Of a DNA stretch of 64,000 nucleotides, positions 1-11,809 are shown piece after piece (the stretch's first letter is position 1; every line of letters starts with the position of its first letter). A program made the position numbers and the translations under genes. The stretch comes from Chondrilla cf. caribensis (lineage: Eukaryota > Porifera > Demospongiae > Chondrillida > Chondrillidae). The stretch is from positions 1,489,547 through 1,553,546 of the forward strand of contig OZ026561.1 in NCBI GenBank assembly GCA_964020155.1, given 5' to 3'. Below the pieces are notes generated by a model. It was not told where the DNA came from and ran no database searches. It was given only the letters and a program-made list of their open reading frames with translations.

Positions 1-140
1 TCTATTGGGTGATTGTTCTGTCTAATATGGTGGGAGTGGCTTCTGCTTACGCCCACTTGATTACGTCTGTAATTAATCAATTAATTGATCAATTCCCATA
101 CAATTATAATCATCTGATATCAACACCACTACTACGTATG

Positions 141-319
141 TACAGTGAATACTCATTTATCCGCCACAATTCATTTTCAAAGAATATTGTGGATTAACGA
201 GTTTGGAAGATGAACTGGATATTCATTGGTACTTGTACATTATATTGGTACTGGGAAATTGTGGCAGATTAAAAGGTTTGGCGGATAAAACAGTGGCGGA
301 TTAATGAGATTTCACTGTA
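141..319. mobile_element. pogo/mariner-like MITE
   Basis: A short non-autonomous element with terminal inverted repeats. The left end starts TACAGTGAATACTCATTTAT and the right end finishes in the inverse, TTTCACTGTA. Internal copies of a 'tccgcca ... cgttaatcc' motif are visible. The TA at both ends fits a TA-targeting Tc1/mariner/pogo family. It is related to the elements near 16.85, 31.1, 42.2 and 50.1 kb. No coding capacity is seen. Confidence 0.7.
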
Positions 320-344
320 CAACAATATAATATACAAGTAACAA

Positions 345-429
345 TGGATATCCAGTTTATCCGCCAAACTCGTTAATCCACCATATTCTTCGAAAGAGAA
401 TTGCGGTGGATTAACGAGCATTCACTGTA
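345..429. mobile_element. partial MITE of the same pogo-like family
   Basis: A fragment with the same 'atccagtttatccgccaaac' core and the right end 'attaacgagcattcactgta'. The left end is absent, so this is a truncated copy. With the preceding element it fills most of the 528 bp upstream of the first recognisable ACOX exon, which is presumably intron. Confidence 0.55.
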
Positions 430-528
430 TATGTTGTGTACCGATTACCTACCTATATGACACGATACATCATTTTTACTACAGTACTACCATGTTCCTA
501 TGTATGATGTGAGTGTACGTACATGTAG

Positions 529-3286
529 GTGTGTCGTTTGTCTTGTGGAGGTCATGGATACTCACATGCAAGTGGCTTGCCATTTCTGTACTCGAATGCC
601 ACGGCCGCGCAGACCTACGAGGGAGAGAACACGGTGATGTACCTCCAGTCAGCCAGGTGGGGTGCCGTGTGTGGTGTACACACATGCAGGACATGTGGTA
701 GTAGTCATGTGTTGTACATGCATTGATTTTGGTGGAGGAGTCCTGTTCATTGCACTCACATACGGAACACACATACAGAATACGTATACAGAACACATAT
801 ACAGAACTCACATACAGAACTCACATACAGGACAGATGTAGTTACATACACATATTGTAAAGCCTCCATAATTGGACCTCTTCTAACTGACCAATAATTT
901 TAATTCATCATCCATCATCCTGAACAGCACTCTCTTCTCATCTCATTCCTCCCACCCACTCATTCCTATACGTATGTACACTTGGTTAGCTAATTTACCA
1001 ATATCAGTTTCATTGAGATGTTTCAAGGTAACACAGAGTTTTGAGTCTTGTGCTGACACTAGTGGTATCCCATCTTCAACCACAGCATGACAATAGCAGC
1101 CCACTGGGCTTTAAACCGTGATCCAAACTGGACTCTGTGTCTTGTCAAAATATTTGAACATGTAATATTGCTATTTACGTATAAGATTTTTTCATTCATT
1201 TTATGTGTACTATGTGTTTTTGTATGCATACATATGTACCTATGTATGTAGATACCTTCTAAAAGTGTTTACTTGGCAGAAGAGAACTGACAAGTTACCA
1301 AAGAATGTACACTACCTTGGTAGTGATTTTGGTGTTCACCTCAAATCTCCAGTGCGCACACCAGACCAGTGGCTGGATCCACACCAACAACTGGATGCCT
1401 ACCGTCAGAGAGCAAGAAGGTGGGTGTGGCATGGATCAGTGGGTGGGTGTGGCATGGTCCAGGGAGTGGGTGTGGCATGGCCCAGTGGGTGGGTGTGGTA
1501 TGGCCCAGGGAGTGGGTGTGGCATGGACCAGTGGGTGGGTGTGGCATGGGCCAGTGGGTGGGTATGGCATGGTACGGGGTGGATGTGGCATAGTCAAGGG
1601 CTGGGTTGATGAGTATATGGCAACGAGTCCATAGAATGGATGTTCTCAGCATACATATGTAGAGATAGCAGACGTCCAGTGATGTAGTGTGTGCTGATAC
1701 TGTGTTCGATGTATGTTATTACATACATACATGTGGACTACCCTAGACTGGTGTTGAAGGCAGCTCAGCGTTACAAGAAGGCCATTGAACAAGGTGTCCA
1801 CCAAGCAGAGGCCTGGAACCTTGCATCAGTGGATTTGGTAGCTGCTGCCAAGGTAACCGCTGTTGTGCAAACGTGATGCATAATGTATTGAGTGTGTGAT
1901 GTTATTCTTTCTCTCTCTCCTTTTCCTCCTCTTCCTCCACTTCCTCTTCCACTGATCCTCTTCCTCCACTTCCTCTTCCACTGATCCTCTTCCTCCACTT
2001 CCTCCACTTCCTCTTCCTTTGAACGTCTTCCTCCTCTCCTCCACTTCCTGTTCTCACTCCAATGTTAGGCCCATTGTCATCTCACTGTTGTGAGGTATTT
2101 CATCGAGGCTCTCACTCTTTATGAGTTCTGTCCCGAAAATGAGGCAATAATGAAGGCATTGTGTGACCTGTATTGTCTGCACGGAATAGTGGAATGTGCT
2201 GCTGAGTTCATGATGGTGTGTGTGTGTGTGTGTGTGTGTGTTTGTCTGTGTGTGTGTGTGTGTGTATGTATGTGTGTGTGTGTGCATGCTGTGCATATGT
2301 GTGTGTGTGTTTATTCCACAAGTACTATACACTATTTCAATGTTACAATCATAGGATGGTTACTTGGATTCTTCTCAAGTTGAATTAGCTCGTCAGCAGT
2401 TGTATAATCTGCTTCCCATAATCAGGTACTCCACAAGCAGTTGCCTCGACTGCACAAAACAGTCTCTTTACTGTTTGGTGCTCCCTTCACTCCCTCTCCT
2501 CAGAGCTGAAGCAGTTCCGCTTGTCGATGCCTTCAACCACAGCGACTACATCCTTGACTCAATCCTGGGTTGTTACGATGGTGATGTGTACGAGAAGATG
2601 TATGAATGGGCCAAAAACTCACCAACCAACAAGAATCCAGTTAGTTTTTCCAATATGTTGAAAGTTGGACATGTATTCTCTATAATTCATTCATTTGAAA
2701 AATTTGTAATATAAACTGTTTCAAACTAGACACTCATAGGTATGTATGTTGATTTGTATTGTAATCGAGCAACATCAAATGGTGTTGCTTCTTCCTTTAC
2801 CTCCTCATCAATATCTCACTTACTCCTTATGTGCCCTTCAACCACAACTTGTGCTCTCTATCACTTCATCTTCACTTTGTATACATACTCCTCCCTCGTC
2901 TTTATCTCACTCCTCCCATCCACTCATTCTCATCCTCCTCCCACCCACTCATCCTCCTCCTCCCGCCCACTCGTCCTCATCCTCCTCCTCCCGCCCACTC
3001 ATCCTCATCCTACACCTCCCGCCCACGCATCCTCATCCTACTCCTCCCGCCCACTCATCCTCATCTGCCCACTCATCCTCATCCTACTCCTCCCGCCCAC
3101 TCATCCTCATCCTACTCCTCCCATGCACCCACTCATCCTCACCCTACTCCTCCCGCCCACTCATCCTCATCCTACTCCTCCCGCCCACTCATTCTCACCC
3201 TACTCCTCCCACCCACTCATCAGGTCCATGATGCTTACCACAAGTACATGAAGGATTTCTTGAAGCCGCCTACTTCTAAACTGTAA
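529..3286 (+). CDS. ACOX1: Peroxisomal acyl-CoA oxidase, 3' part (ACOX1-like)
   Basis: Acyl-CoA oxidase does the first step of peroxisomal fatty-acid beta-oxidation: FAD-dependent formation of trans-2-enoyl-CoA with release of hydrogen peroxide. The 5' part lies outside the window. I read exons at 529-656, 1252-1419, 1747-1852, 2069-2215, 2355-2425, 2504-2639 and 3224-3286, and all join in phase at GT-AG sites. Family landmarks in order are [13 protein letters not shown], then [14 protein letters not shown] (the glutamate of this motif is the catalytic base region), then [26 protein letters not shown] and [19 protein letters not shown], then WAKNSPTNK. The protein ends in PPTSKL, a canonical PTS1 peroxisomal import signal. 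Nearly every intron contains a minisatellite or TG tract, and the donor after 2215 is itself the first GT of a TG repeat. ACOX1/2 type is favoured over ACOX3, but the exact paralogue is not settled. Confidence 0.92.
1412..1600. repeat. Minisatellite in ACOX intron (about 23 bp unit)
   Basis: Roughly seven to eight imperfect copies of a GT-rich unit of about 23 bp (tgggtgtggcatgg.ccag.g.g). The array starts directly at the donor of the exon ending at 1419. Three overlapping open frames across it are repeat artefacts. Confidence 0.85.
1915..2045. repeat. Pyrimidine-rich minisatellite in ACOX intron
   Basis: Repeats of cttcctcttccactgatcct / cttcctccact. Together they form a long polypyrimidine stretch ending about 25 bp before the acceptor at 2068, so it may serve as an oversized polypyrimidine tract. 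Confidence 0.75.
2216..2310. repeat. TG microsatellite at an ACOX 5' splice site
   Basis: A (TG)n tract with tgta and tttg interruptions that begins at the exon boundary, so the donor dinucleotide is part of the repeat. Confidence 0.85.
2925..3222. repeat. 27-bp minisatellite in last ACOX intron
   Basis: About ten imperfect copies of a C/T-rich unit (ccgcccactcatcctcatcc tactcct). The array runs right up to the acceptor cag at 3221-3223. It is open in all three frames on the + strand, which is a base-composition artefact. Confidence 0.85.
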
Positions 3287-3601
3287 TATATGTGCATAGC
3301 AAATTAAATAGTTATTAAATTTTTGATATGGTAAATTATAGTTATTAAATTTTGTAAATAGTTGTCAGTTCTTTATACAAGTATATTTCTGTGTTTTTGA
3401 ATTTTCTAATATGTATGAAGTTAATGGGTTTATTCAGTATAGTGTTATACATATGTATACTAACTACTAATACAATATCACATGACATTGTACTATAATC
3501 AAAATTAATGAATCAATTCATATACACAAATAAGAATTACAATTGTATGCTTACACATTATAGTAATGAGAATTCACGAATAATTGCAGCCTCAAACAAA
3601 T
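3287..3601. other. Tail-to-tail intergenic spacer
   Basis: About 315 bp of AT-rich sequence between the ACOX stop and the stop of the minus-strand Kelch gene. It holds several AATAAA-like and ATTAAA-like hexamers (for example attaaat near 3303-3350), consistent with two 3' UTRs meeting here. I see no gene in it. Confidence 0.6.
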
Positions 3602-4658
3602 TCACAATGTAGCAGCACCAACACCAGCTCTGTAGTCGTTCATGCTGGGCATCTTCACGCACTTTAGGTTAATCGGGTTGAACTTCTCCACAGTCCTCAG
3701 ACGCTGGTTGCCATCGTAGCCTCCAATTATGTATATCTCGCCGTTGTACACAGCAGCTGCCGGCCAAGCCCTGGGGTGCTGGAGAGTGGCTATGTCTTCC
3801 CAGCGGTTCTCAGACGGCGAATAACACTGGATTTTGTTGTAGTAAGCCTGGGCGAAACGGTTTCTCCCACCAAAGGCAAACAGGCTGTGTCCCACGCTGG
3901 CGAGGGCAATCCCGGAACAAGAGTAGTTCATGTTGGCACAAGGCTTCCACTGGAGCGTGTCAGGGTTGTAGCACTCCATGCTCGAGTGATGCGTCTGACG
4001 ATCATGCCCTCCAGCTATGTAGACCTTGCCACCCAGCACGGCCGCACCCGCTCCAGACCGAGGCGTGTTCATGTCAGTGATGGGAGTCCACTGGTCCTCG
4101 TTTGGGTCGTACACTTCGGCACTCGTGTGACAAGCCGGGTGGCTCTCTCCACCCATCACATACAGGACTCCTGCACAACCAAACAATGTGAATAACTGGC
4201 AAGGGTCTAATACACAGATACGCACAGGTTAGGCCTGTCAAATCCCATACAGGAGTCCCGCACAGGTTAGGCCTGTCAAATCCCATACAGGAGTCCCGCA
4301 CAGGTTAGGCCTGTCAAATCCCATACAGGAGTCCCGCACAGGTTAGGCCTGTCAAATCCCATACAGGAGTCCCGCACAGGTTAGGCCTGTCAAATCCCAT
4401 ACAGGAGTCCCGCACAGGTTAGGCCTGTCAAATCCCATACAGGAGTCCCGCACAGGTTAGGCCTGTCAAATCCCATACAGGAGTCCCGCACAGGTTAGGC
4501 CTGTCAAATCCCATACAGGAGTCCCGCATAGCCAAACAATGTGAACATCCAGCAAGGGACTAACACACACACCTGTGTTAGCATGTGCTGAACTAGGATG
4601 TTACCACACGTGACATCCTGTGTTGACCTTGGTCATTACCACTTGAGCTAACCTATGT

Positions 4659-4746
<88 letters not shown>

Positions 4747-5517
4747 TGTATATGTATGTACAAACGTGTGTGCATGTGTAAAATTTTTATACACATGCAA
4801 TTACATATGTACGTACACTACACATATAAGTACGTATGTACGCATGTTATGTACGTATGTACGTATATATACGTATATAAAAGTATACACTAAATTTGTA
4901 TACATGCATACATATGCTATGATAAGCACACACATGAAGGTACATACGAATGTACACACCATTCAACACGGCTATAGCTGCAAATGATCGTGGTTGACTC
5001 ATTTTTGACTTGGTCATCCACAGGTTGGTCTTGGGGTTATAGCACTCCACTGTATCCAGGTACTGGGTGGGTTCGTAGGACTTGCTTCCCTCACACTCCC
5101 CACCCACCGCATAGAGCATGCCATTGAGGTTTGCCACACCCACAGCTGTACGAACCTGTACATGTAAACAAGCTCACAGGTAGGTTGACATGTAGGTACA
5201 TATGTATTCATGATTGTCAGTGTAATACGTATGTGGAAAATTTATAGGTACGTACACACACAAGCACCCCCCCCCCCCCCCACACACACACACACACACA
5301 CACACAGTGTCACACACCCCCACACCCACACCCACACCCATACGTGCACACACACCCACACCACATGAGGGAAGTATCAGTTTCATTTAGGACATAAACA
5401 GTTGTTCAGAGGTGTTTCATTTTCATTGTTACTGAATGGTATTCTTCCTGTGCGTAATACACACCGACACATCCACAAACACACAAATGCATATGAACAC
5501 CCCCAACACATGTGCAT

Positions 5518-5551
<34 letters not shown>

Positions 5552-5601
5552 CATACGTACATGCATGTACAAACACACACACCCCACACCCACACCCCAC
5601 A

Positions 5602-5650
<49 letters not shown>

Positions 5651-6514
5651 GTACAAACCACACACACACACACCTGCAACATGTCAGGAAGGACATCCCA
5701 TCGGTTATCTTCAAAATTCAGTTTCTCAGCAGTACCCAGACACCTGTACGTGACATCATACGTAGTACACTAGGTTCACATTGTCCATACACAACAATAT
5801 AATTATTATAACAGAACATATAATACGTATTCATACCTGCATGTATGTATATAAACATTACGTACATATTGAAATCAGGCTGAATGCGTATGTCTACTGA
5901 TAAAGCAATTAGTATAGACGGGCAGGTAATTTCGTAGGAGATGAAAATACATCTGAATTGAATTATTGATTTGTTTTTCAATTAAAATCAATCATACGAA
6001 TCAATTCTACAATAGAAGCATGCAATGGTAGGTACATACCTACATACGTAGTTGATAAACTCTTCTATACTGTTTTTAATTTTAGGTGAATTTTGCCATA
6101 ATTAATTTTATAACCAGATGTGCATAATGGAGGGGGGACTAATTCGATGGCTAAGGTGGTTTACAGGATAGTTGCGAAGTATTGTAACAGCTGTTCCTTC
6201 ATTCATGAAATGTGAGCCAACTACATGATGTGGACATCTCAACATCACACAACACGGGCACAGCTATTATATCTAGAAACTGTCAAAAACAGCTTTGGGC
6301 AAAACGGGCGAGATTTTACAACCACACAATGTATTTCCTCCCATGTGGCATTCAGTGCTCACAGATTCAAGCAGCCACAGCCGATAATGATATCACACAC
6401 CGATATGCAATTCAGTACTGTACATGCAAGTATGAACACACGATGTTCATCCTACACATTCTCCATTCAGAGTACATGCAATGGATTACAGTGATGAATT
6501 GTACAAGATGCTTT

Positions 6515-6579
<65 letters not shown>

Positions 6580-6794
6580 TGATCCTTTGTGTGAATGAGA
6601 GGACTGGTAGGCATAAAGGTATGTACTGTACACATACAATGAAACATACACTGAGTGTGTACAGGGGACCTCCATAATCCAACATCCTTTAGATAAACAA
6701 ATGTACGTACGTATGTTAGATTATGGGGGAGTATAGTTTGTAAAGATGGATTTGTCTCCAATCAGATTATAGAGAAGGTTGGGTACTAGACGTG

Positions 6795-6829
<35 letters not shown>

Positions 6830-7949
6830 GTGAGTGTGTGTGTGTGTGTGTGTGTGTGCCCATGTGCGCATGTTTGTCCAAGTAATCTAACCTGTTGGCA
6901 TCTCTACCTCCTACAGCATAAATAGTCTCTGGTAGAGACCTCACTTCTTGGCTCTCGTTGAGCAGGTTTGCCCCTTCGGGTGCGTGCATGCCAGCAACAT
7001 AGCTGAGAAGAATCAAACTCAGTTCTTTGTCCTTCCAGAGGAACAGCTCCTCGCTCATCTTCTTCTTGATGTAGTTGGGAGACAGCAACTTGATACGAAT
7101 CACATCCATCAATTCGTGAGCGCGATCAAGCCTGGTTGACAGGTCGTGCTTGACCCAACTGATGAAGGCCTCGAATATCTGCTGTTCCGACTTCACTTTC
7201 AGATCGCTACGCTCCAAAAGCGACTTGACCGTATCGAAATCTTGAGCTAGGAACTCGTCTGTCTGTGAAACTTGGTAAAACTTCTTCGATATCAATACAT
7301 CCGCCTCCTTCTTCAAATTTTCACAAGAATACACATCAGCAAACGCTCTTAGACCGAAACAGTTATCTGTGTCGAGATGTTCGGTGAGGAAGGTACCACA
7401 AATTTGCTTCAGTTCCAACAATTGGAGCATGTTCGCTGCTATCATTAGCTCCTCTACATTCTCTGTTGTCAAGGTAACGCTGCCTGTGTAGATAAAATTG
7501 AGAATTTGTTCCATCACAGGAGGAGAAACGTCCTTGATGTCGAAAGTAGGGGGCGACCCGGCGGAGTTTAGCTCCGAAGACGCGCCAACTTGTTCGCCGT
7601 CCAATCGCGCGGTGCTTGCGTTTCCAACACTACTCTCGTATTTGAACAGCGCTTTGAAGTAGGGGCTACACGCGGCCAACACGATTCTGTGAGCGTCGAA
7701 GTTAGTGTTTCCGGCAACCAAGCGAACGTCACAAAATTCGTTCCCGAGACGCATATCGTTGAGATTATGGAGCATCTCTCCCGCGTGGTGCTGATAGCCA
7801 GATACCGTTGACTGACGAATCGATTCCTTGCTGCTAGTTAGGCCATGTGAAGTATCCATGGCAGTGGATCCTTCCGGAAGATCTTGAGCACCTGTAAGCC
7901 CTTGATCATGCTCTTGAAAAGGACGTTCTTTTTGTTCAGAATCCGCCAT
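3602..7949 (-). CDS. BTB-BACK-Kelch protein (KLHL family), gene A
   Basis: Proteins of this family are substrate adaptors of CUL3 ubiquitin ligases: BTB/BACK bind cullin-3 and the Kelch propeller binds the substrate. I read four exons on the minus strand, 7949-6892, 5743-5674, 5155-4960 and 4170-3602. They are joined in phase and give about 630 residues. The chosen start is the ATG at 7949 (MADSEQKERPFQ...); the frame stays open upstream but runs into the neighbour's leader. The BTB domain begins near residue 50 (LGNEFCDVRLVAG, DAHRIVLAACSPYFKALF), then comes BACK (LKQICGTFLTEHLD...), then about six Kelch repeats marked by GG pairs (YAVGG, YVMGG, YIAGG, FAFGG, YIIGG). The introns are unusually rich in CA tracts and a 38-bp minisatellite. 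Which KLHL orthologue this is remains unresolved. Confidence 0.93.
4223..4527. repeat. 38-bp minisatellite next to a KLHL exon acceptor
   Basis: Eight copies at an exact 38-bp period; the cacagg motif recurs at 4223, 4261, 4299, 4337, 4375, 4413, 4451 and 4489. Each unit contains catacaggagtcc, a near copy of the last exon's 5' edge at 4160-4173. The sequence gccaaacaatgtgaa flanks the array on the far side just as caaccaaacaatgtgaa does beside the exon. The array thus looks seeded from the exon/intron junction. Confidence 0.9.
4661..4745. repeat. CA microsatellite, KLHL gene A intron
   Basis: A (CA)n tract of about 80 bp with one interrupting T. The following 4746-4950 is rich in tacgtatg/gtacgtacgt motifs and has no coding signal. 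Confidence 0.9.
5265..5672. repeat. Compound C/CA microsatellites, KLHL gene A intron
   Basis: A poly-C run followed by CA tracts (about 5280-5310, 5520-5550, 5605-5650). The last tract abuts the donor of the 70-nt exon, so on the minus strand the intron begins GTGTGTGTG. Open frames of His/Thr or Cys/Val here are repeat translations. Confidence 0.88.
5744..6891. other. Large intron of KLHL gene A
   Basis: No exon-like signal found. It contains a pure TG tract at about 6513-6579 and a CT-plus-TG tract at about 6791-6858. The rest is AT-rich and unremarkable. Confidence 0.7.
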
Positions 7950-8106
7950 TTTCTCTGAGGTTGACAAAATATGGTTGCGTGGGTGGAGTAAACCAGATTC
8001 GAAAAAAATGGCGGTGCTGACGGAGCGCAAGTTGATCATAAAGTGAACAATTTGTAATAAAAGATACTGTCCGTGTTCTTTGATGAATGTTCCTATGTGA
8101 ACGAAC
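7950..8106. promoter_or_regulatory. Putative bidirectional promoter between two KLHL genes
   Basis: Only about 157 bp separate the start codons of two divergent Kelch genes, so both leaders and a shared core promoter must lie here or inside the genes. No TATA box is obvious. This is inferred from layout only. Confidence 0.55.
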
Positions 8107-10857
8107 ATGGCCGACGCAGAAGATAACGGATCACCTGCCGGCCTGGAGAGACGTCTATTTAAGGTCAGAGCCCACTCTGAAGAAGCTTTTCGGGTTCTCA
8201 ACAGCCTGTTCGAGAACGGAGAACTAACAGACATCGTGATTCGAGTCGGTGACGAGAAGATTAAAGCTCACAAAGCCATTCTCGCTAGTTGTAGCCCTTT
8301 TCTTCGGGCCATGTTCACAATCAACATGAAAGAAAGCCAAGAAAACGAAATCGAGCTAAAGGAGGTCAAACCGGAAGTGCTGGGTCTAATGGTGAGGTAC
8401 ATGTACACGGGCGAGGTAGAGGTCACCATTGATAACGTACAGGATGTCCTGGCTGCCTCAAATATGCTCCAGCTGCTGGATCTCAAGCAAGCCTGTAGCA
8501 GCTTCCTGCGCCACCACATTGATGCAAGTAATTGTCTCGGAATTTGGACCTTTAGTGAAATGCATGATTGTGCCGAGTTGATGCAGGAAGCGGAAGACTA
8601 CATCTTTAGAAAGTTTCCCGATGTCTGTCGGAGTGAGGAGTTTCAGCTTCTGAGCATACAAGAGATCCTCAAGATAGTGCACAGCGACAAGCTTCGTGTC
8701 AAAGAGGAGAAGGAGGTTCTAGACGCTGTGCTCCTTTGGCTCAACCATGATATCCAAGAGCGACACTCGTACACCATGGACCTTTTGAAGCGTGTCCGGC
8801 TACATTCAATCCCCTGTGAGTACCTGGAGGAGAGGTTGAATAATGAAGACATATTCAAGTACAATAAAAACGCCAGCTTCTATATGAAGGGCTTTATTGA
8901 TGGCGTGTCAACTGGGAAGGACGACGCAAGAAATAATTCAAAGAGAGCCCCTCTCGAGATGATGTATGTGATTGGAGGTCGGAATAAACTGCGATGTCTG
9001 AATACTGTAGAGAGGTATTGTGTTGACCGCTCCAAATGGGAAATGCTGCCCAACATGCTGGACGTTCGCACGGCTGTGGGTGTGGCAACAATGGGCGGGA
9101 AGCTGTATGCGGCCGGGGGAGAATGCGAGTGCAAATACCACCGTGAGCGTACCCAGTACCTCAATTCAGTGGAGTGCTACGATCCACTCACGAATGAATG
9201 GGCTTATATTGAGCAGATGAAGAGTTGCAGGTCGTTTGCTGCTGTCGTTTGTCTAGAAGGTACGTATGTATATAAAAATGTATGTACGTACTAATATACT
9301 GTAGTAATGTATGTACACATGCATGAAGTGTATTACACACACGTACATGCATGTCCGTACATACATATTTATAGATACTTGTATCCCAGTGGAAAGTATA
9401 TAAACACTATTATATGTAAAATGTATGTGTTAATACAATGTAGTAATGTATGTACACATGCATGAATTGTATTAGTGACGTTATGTATGTTTTATGCATG
9501 TACGTACATACACATACATGCACGTTTGTGCATATTTGTAGATACGTACTTGTATCCAAGTGGAAAGTACGTATATAAGACACCTGTCACAATTTAAATT
9601 GTATACTAATATGGATTATTGATTGGTACGTACTACAATTTTGGCCTATTCTTACAGTTGCTGGGATACCAGTAAGTTGTACCACCTTTCAGCAGAGTAT
9701 GTGTATGGGAAACTGACAGACTAGATAGACCCATTGGTCTCCACCCTCGTGGACTATCTAACCTGTTTATTTCCTATGTACCCTGCTGAAAGGTGGTACA
9801 ACTATTACATAGACATACGTAATTACGTAAGTATGTGTGTATGCTGTGTATATTTCACATTCTGTGGGAGTGCAATTGTTTGCAGTTTAGAGAAGTTTCT
9901 GCATAATAAGAGTTGTTTGGATGGTTTTCTCTCAACAGTCACTCCATGTCCACCATTACTTTTATTGTATAGACACTCCACTGTTATCCAGTGATCTTGT
10001 CGTGTGGACACTCCATTTTCATCTCTTATCGTGTGGACACTCCATATTCATCCCTTGTCGTATGGACACTCCATATTCATCCCTTGTCGTATGGACACTC
10101 CATATTCATCCCTTGTTGTATGGACACTCCATATTCACACCCCTTGTCGTATGGACACTCTTGTGTTCACCATTGCTCTTGTCATATAGACACTCCCTTA
10201 TTCACCATTTGTATTGTCCTATAGACACTCTGCTGTTCCCAATTGCTCTTTTTGCTTGTTAGATATGCTCTCTTTCCTCTCCTTGCAGGACTGCTGTACG
10301 TCATTGGCGGGGAGTGCTCCAATAACTGCTACAAGTCTGCCGAGGTCTACAACCCAGCTGTGGGGAAGTGGGAGAATCTACCCGACATGCACACTGTACG
10401 ATCGGGAGCTGGATCTGCTGCATTGGGCGGAGTCGTTTATGTTGCTGGCGGACAGGACAGATCCTCCGCCCACTCCTCAGTTGAGTGCTACGACCCTGTG
10501 GAGGAATGTTGGTCCTTCCGTACCGAAATGACTTACCCCTGTTCCGGCCTAGCCATGGTGTCCACTCAGACTCACCTGTACGCTTTTGGAGGTCGCAGTA
10601 AGACCAACCACGTGTACTACAACAAGATCCAGCGCTACACTCCGACAACAGACGTCTGGGAGGAGGTGTCCACCATGATCCAAGCTAGGGCTTGGCCTTG
10701 TGCAGTGTACTTCAACAATGCCATTTTCATCATGGGCGGCTACGATGGGAGGGATCGTCTGAATACTGTGGAGAGGTATGACCTTCGTACCGGTTTCCGA
10801 AGTCCCATGGACCCGATGAACGAGAACAGAGCTGGTTGTGGTGCCTCCATTGTCTAG
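8107..10857 (+). CDS. BTB-BACK-Kelch protein (KLHL family), gene B
   Basis: A CUL3 adaptor family member, paralogous to its head-to-head neighbour. There are two exons, 8107-9259 and 10289-10857, with donor GTACGT and acceptor ttgcag. They join through a split glycine codon and give about 573 residues from MADAEDNGSPAG. The BTB domain is near residues 35-140 (NGELTDIVIRVGDEKIKAHK, ILASCSPFLRAMF), then BACK, then Kelch repeats with GG pairs (MYVIGGRN, YAAGGECE, YVIGGECS, YVAGGQD, YAFGGRS, FIMGGYDG). The last exon is 569 nt, the same as in gene A, and is split at the same Kelch position and phase. That indicates an inverted duplication of one ancestral gene. Orthologue assignment is not resolved. 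Confidence 0.94.
9675..9802. repeat. Foldback element in KLHL gene B intron
   Basis: An inverted repeat of about 21 bp: gttgtaccacctttcagcag at 9676-9695 and its complement at 9783-9802. A second inner pair (agatag/ctatct) lies inside. It would form a stem in RNA. It is likely a small MITE. Confidence 0.75.
9990..10215. repeat. 29-bp minisatellite in KLHL gene B intron
   Basis: About seven copies of a unit around gtatggacactccatattca tcccttgtc. Three overlapping open frames across it are artefacts. It ends about 70 bp before the acceptor of the last exon. Confidence 0.85.
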
Positions 10858-11809
10858 CCCTCCCCCTGGGGGTAGAGGTGGGGCAAGTTCATTGTGTTTG
10901 AAGTGTATTCGTTTACGTCACAATTGATGAATGTTTATTGCTGACACACCCTTTTTATTCCTGCATTTGCAATTCTATCAGTAGTATAAATGTTCAATGT
11001 GTGTACAGTGCTAATATCAATCATGCAAACATTTTAATTGTTTTGATGCTTATTATTACGTATATAATATATGGCATACGTATGTATATATTATAGCAGT
11101 AATCTTGATGTTGATTGGCCATTGATTGTGGAATATAGAAGTAGTCGTGGAGATTTATTAATATTGAAATTAGTATAATATATATTGATATAACGTAGAC
11201 GATTAAAGTACTGTATATGCAAATCTCCGATTGATCCCTAATCTTAATCCATGAAGAGAACTGTGGTGTTGGGAAAATCTTTTCGGATTCAGGAACGTTT
11301 CAAAATGCAGTCTGGTGAAGAGAGTTCTTCATCTGGACGTTTCAACCCTGTGGGTCGTCTTCAACAGTCCACAAAATCGTCTGCAGCACTGCTGAATATG
11401 TCCCATAGGGTTGCTAATGGTCAATAAGATTTTTAAATAGAATGAAATTTTGCTACATACTTTCATACATATTTTGTTACCACATTTTATCTCATAGATA
11501 AAATGTGGTAGCAAAATTTCATTGTATAGCATTAGGAGGTTGAATCATCTATGGTTGAATAACTCATCTAAAATGATTTTTGGCTGGATAGGATAATTTT
11601 TGCGCCTAAAAATGTCCTAGCCGCCGAGGATCCGGACATTTTAGCAGCAACATTCTATCCTAGAGGATAAAATAGCGCTACATAATATTGACCTACTGGA
11701 CCTATAGGGCGATTTTCGGATTGGTCGATTTTGCCATGACAACTATAACCATATGGGCATGGAGGTGCGCCCTGTATAGGGGAATACCCCAGTTAGCCTC
11801 GCTGGTAAA
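10858..11809. other. Intergenic region upstream of SNRNP48, with a hairpin
   Basis: No gene recognised. An imperfect inverted repeat at about 11441-11523 (gaaattttgctac...accacattttatct / agataaaatgtggtagcaa) could fold back on itself. The last 200 bp before 11810 should contain the SNRNP48 promoter and leader. No clear TATA box is seen. Confidence 0.6.

Noticed and set aside
2742..3286. Three overlapping proline/serine-rich frames in the last ACOX intron
   Set aside because: A C/T-rich 27-bp minisatellite is open in every forward frame. The true exon begins only at 3224.
6786..8234. Extended N-terminus of KLHL gene A (start at 8234)
   Set aside because: The frame stays open upstream but overlaps the leader and first codons of gene B. 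The ATG at 7949 gives the usual N-terminus and leaves room for a promoter.
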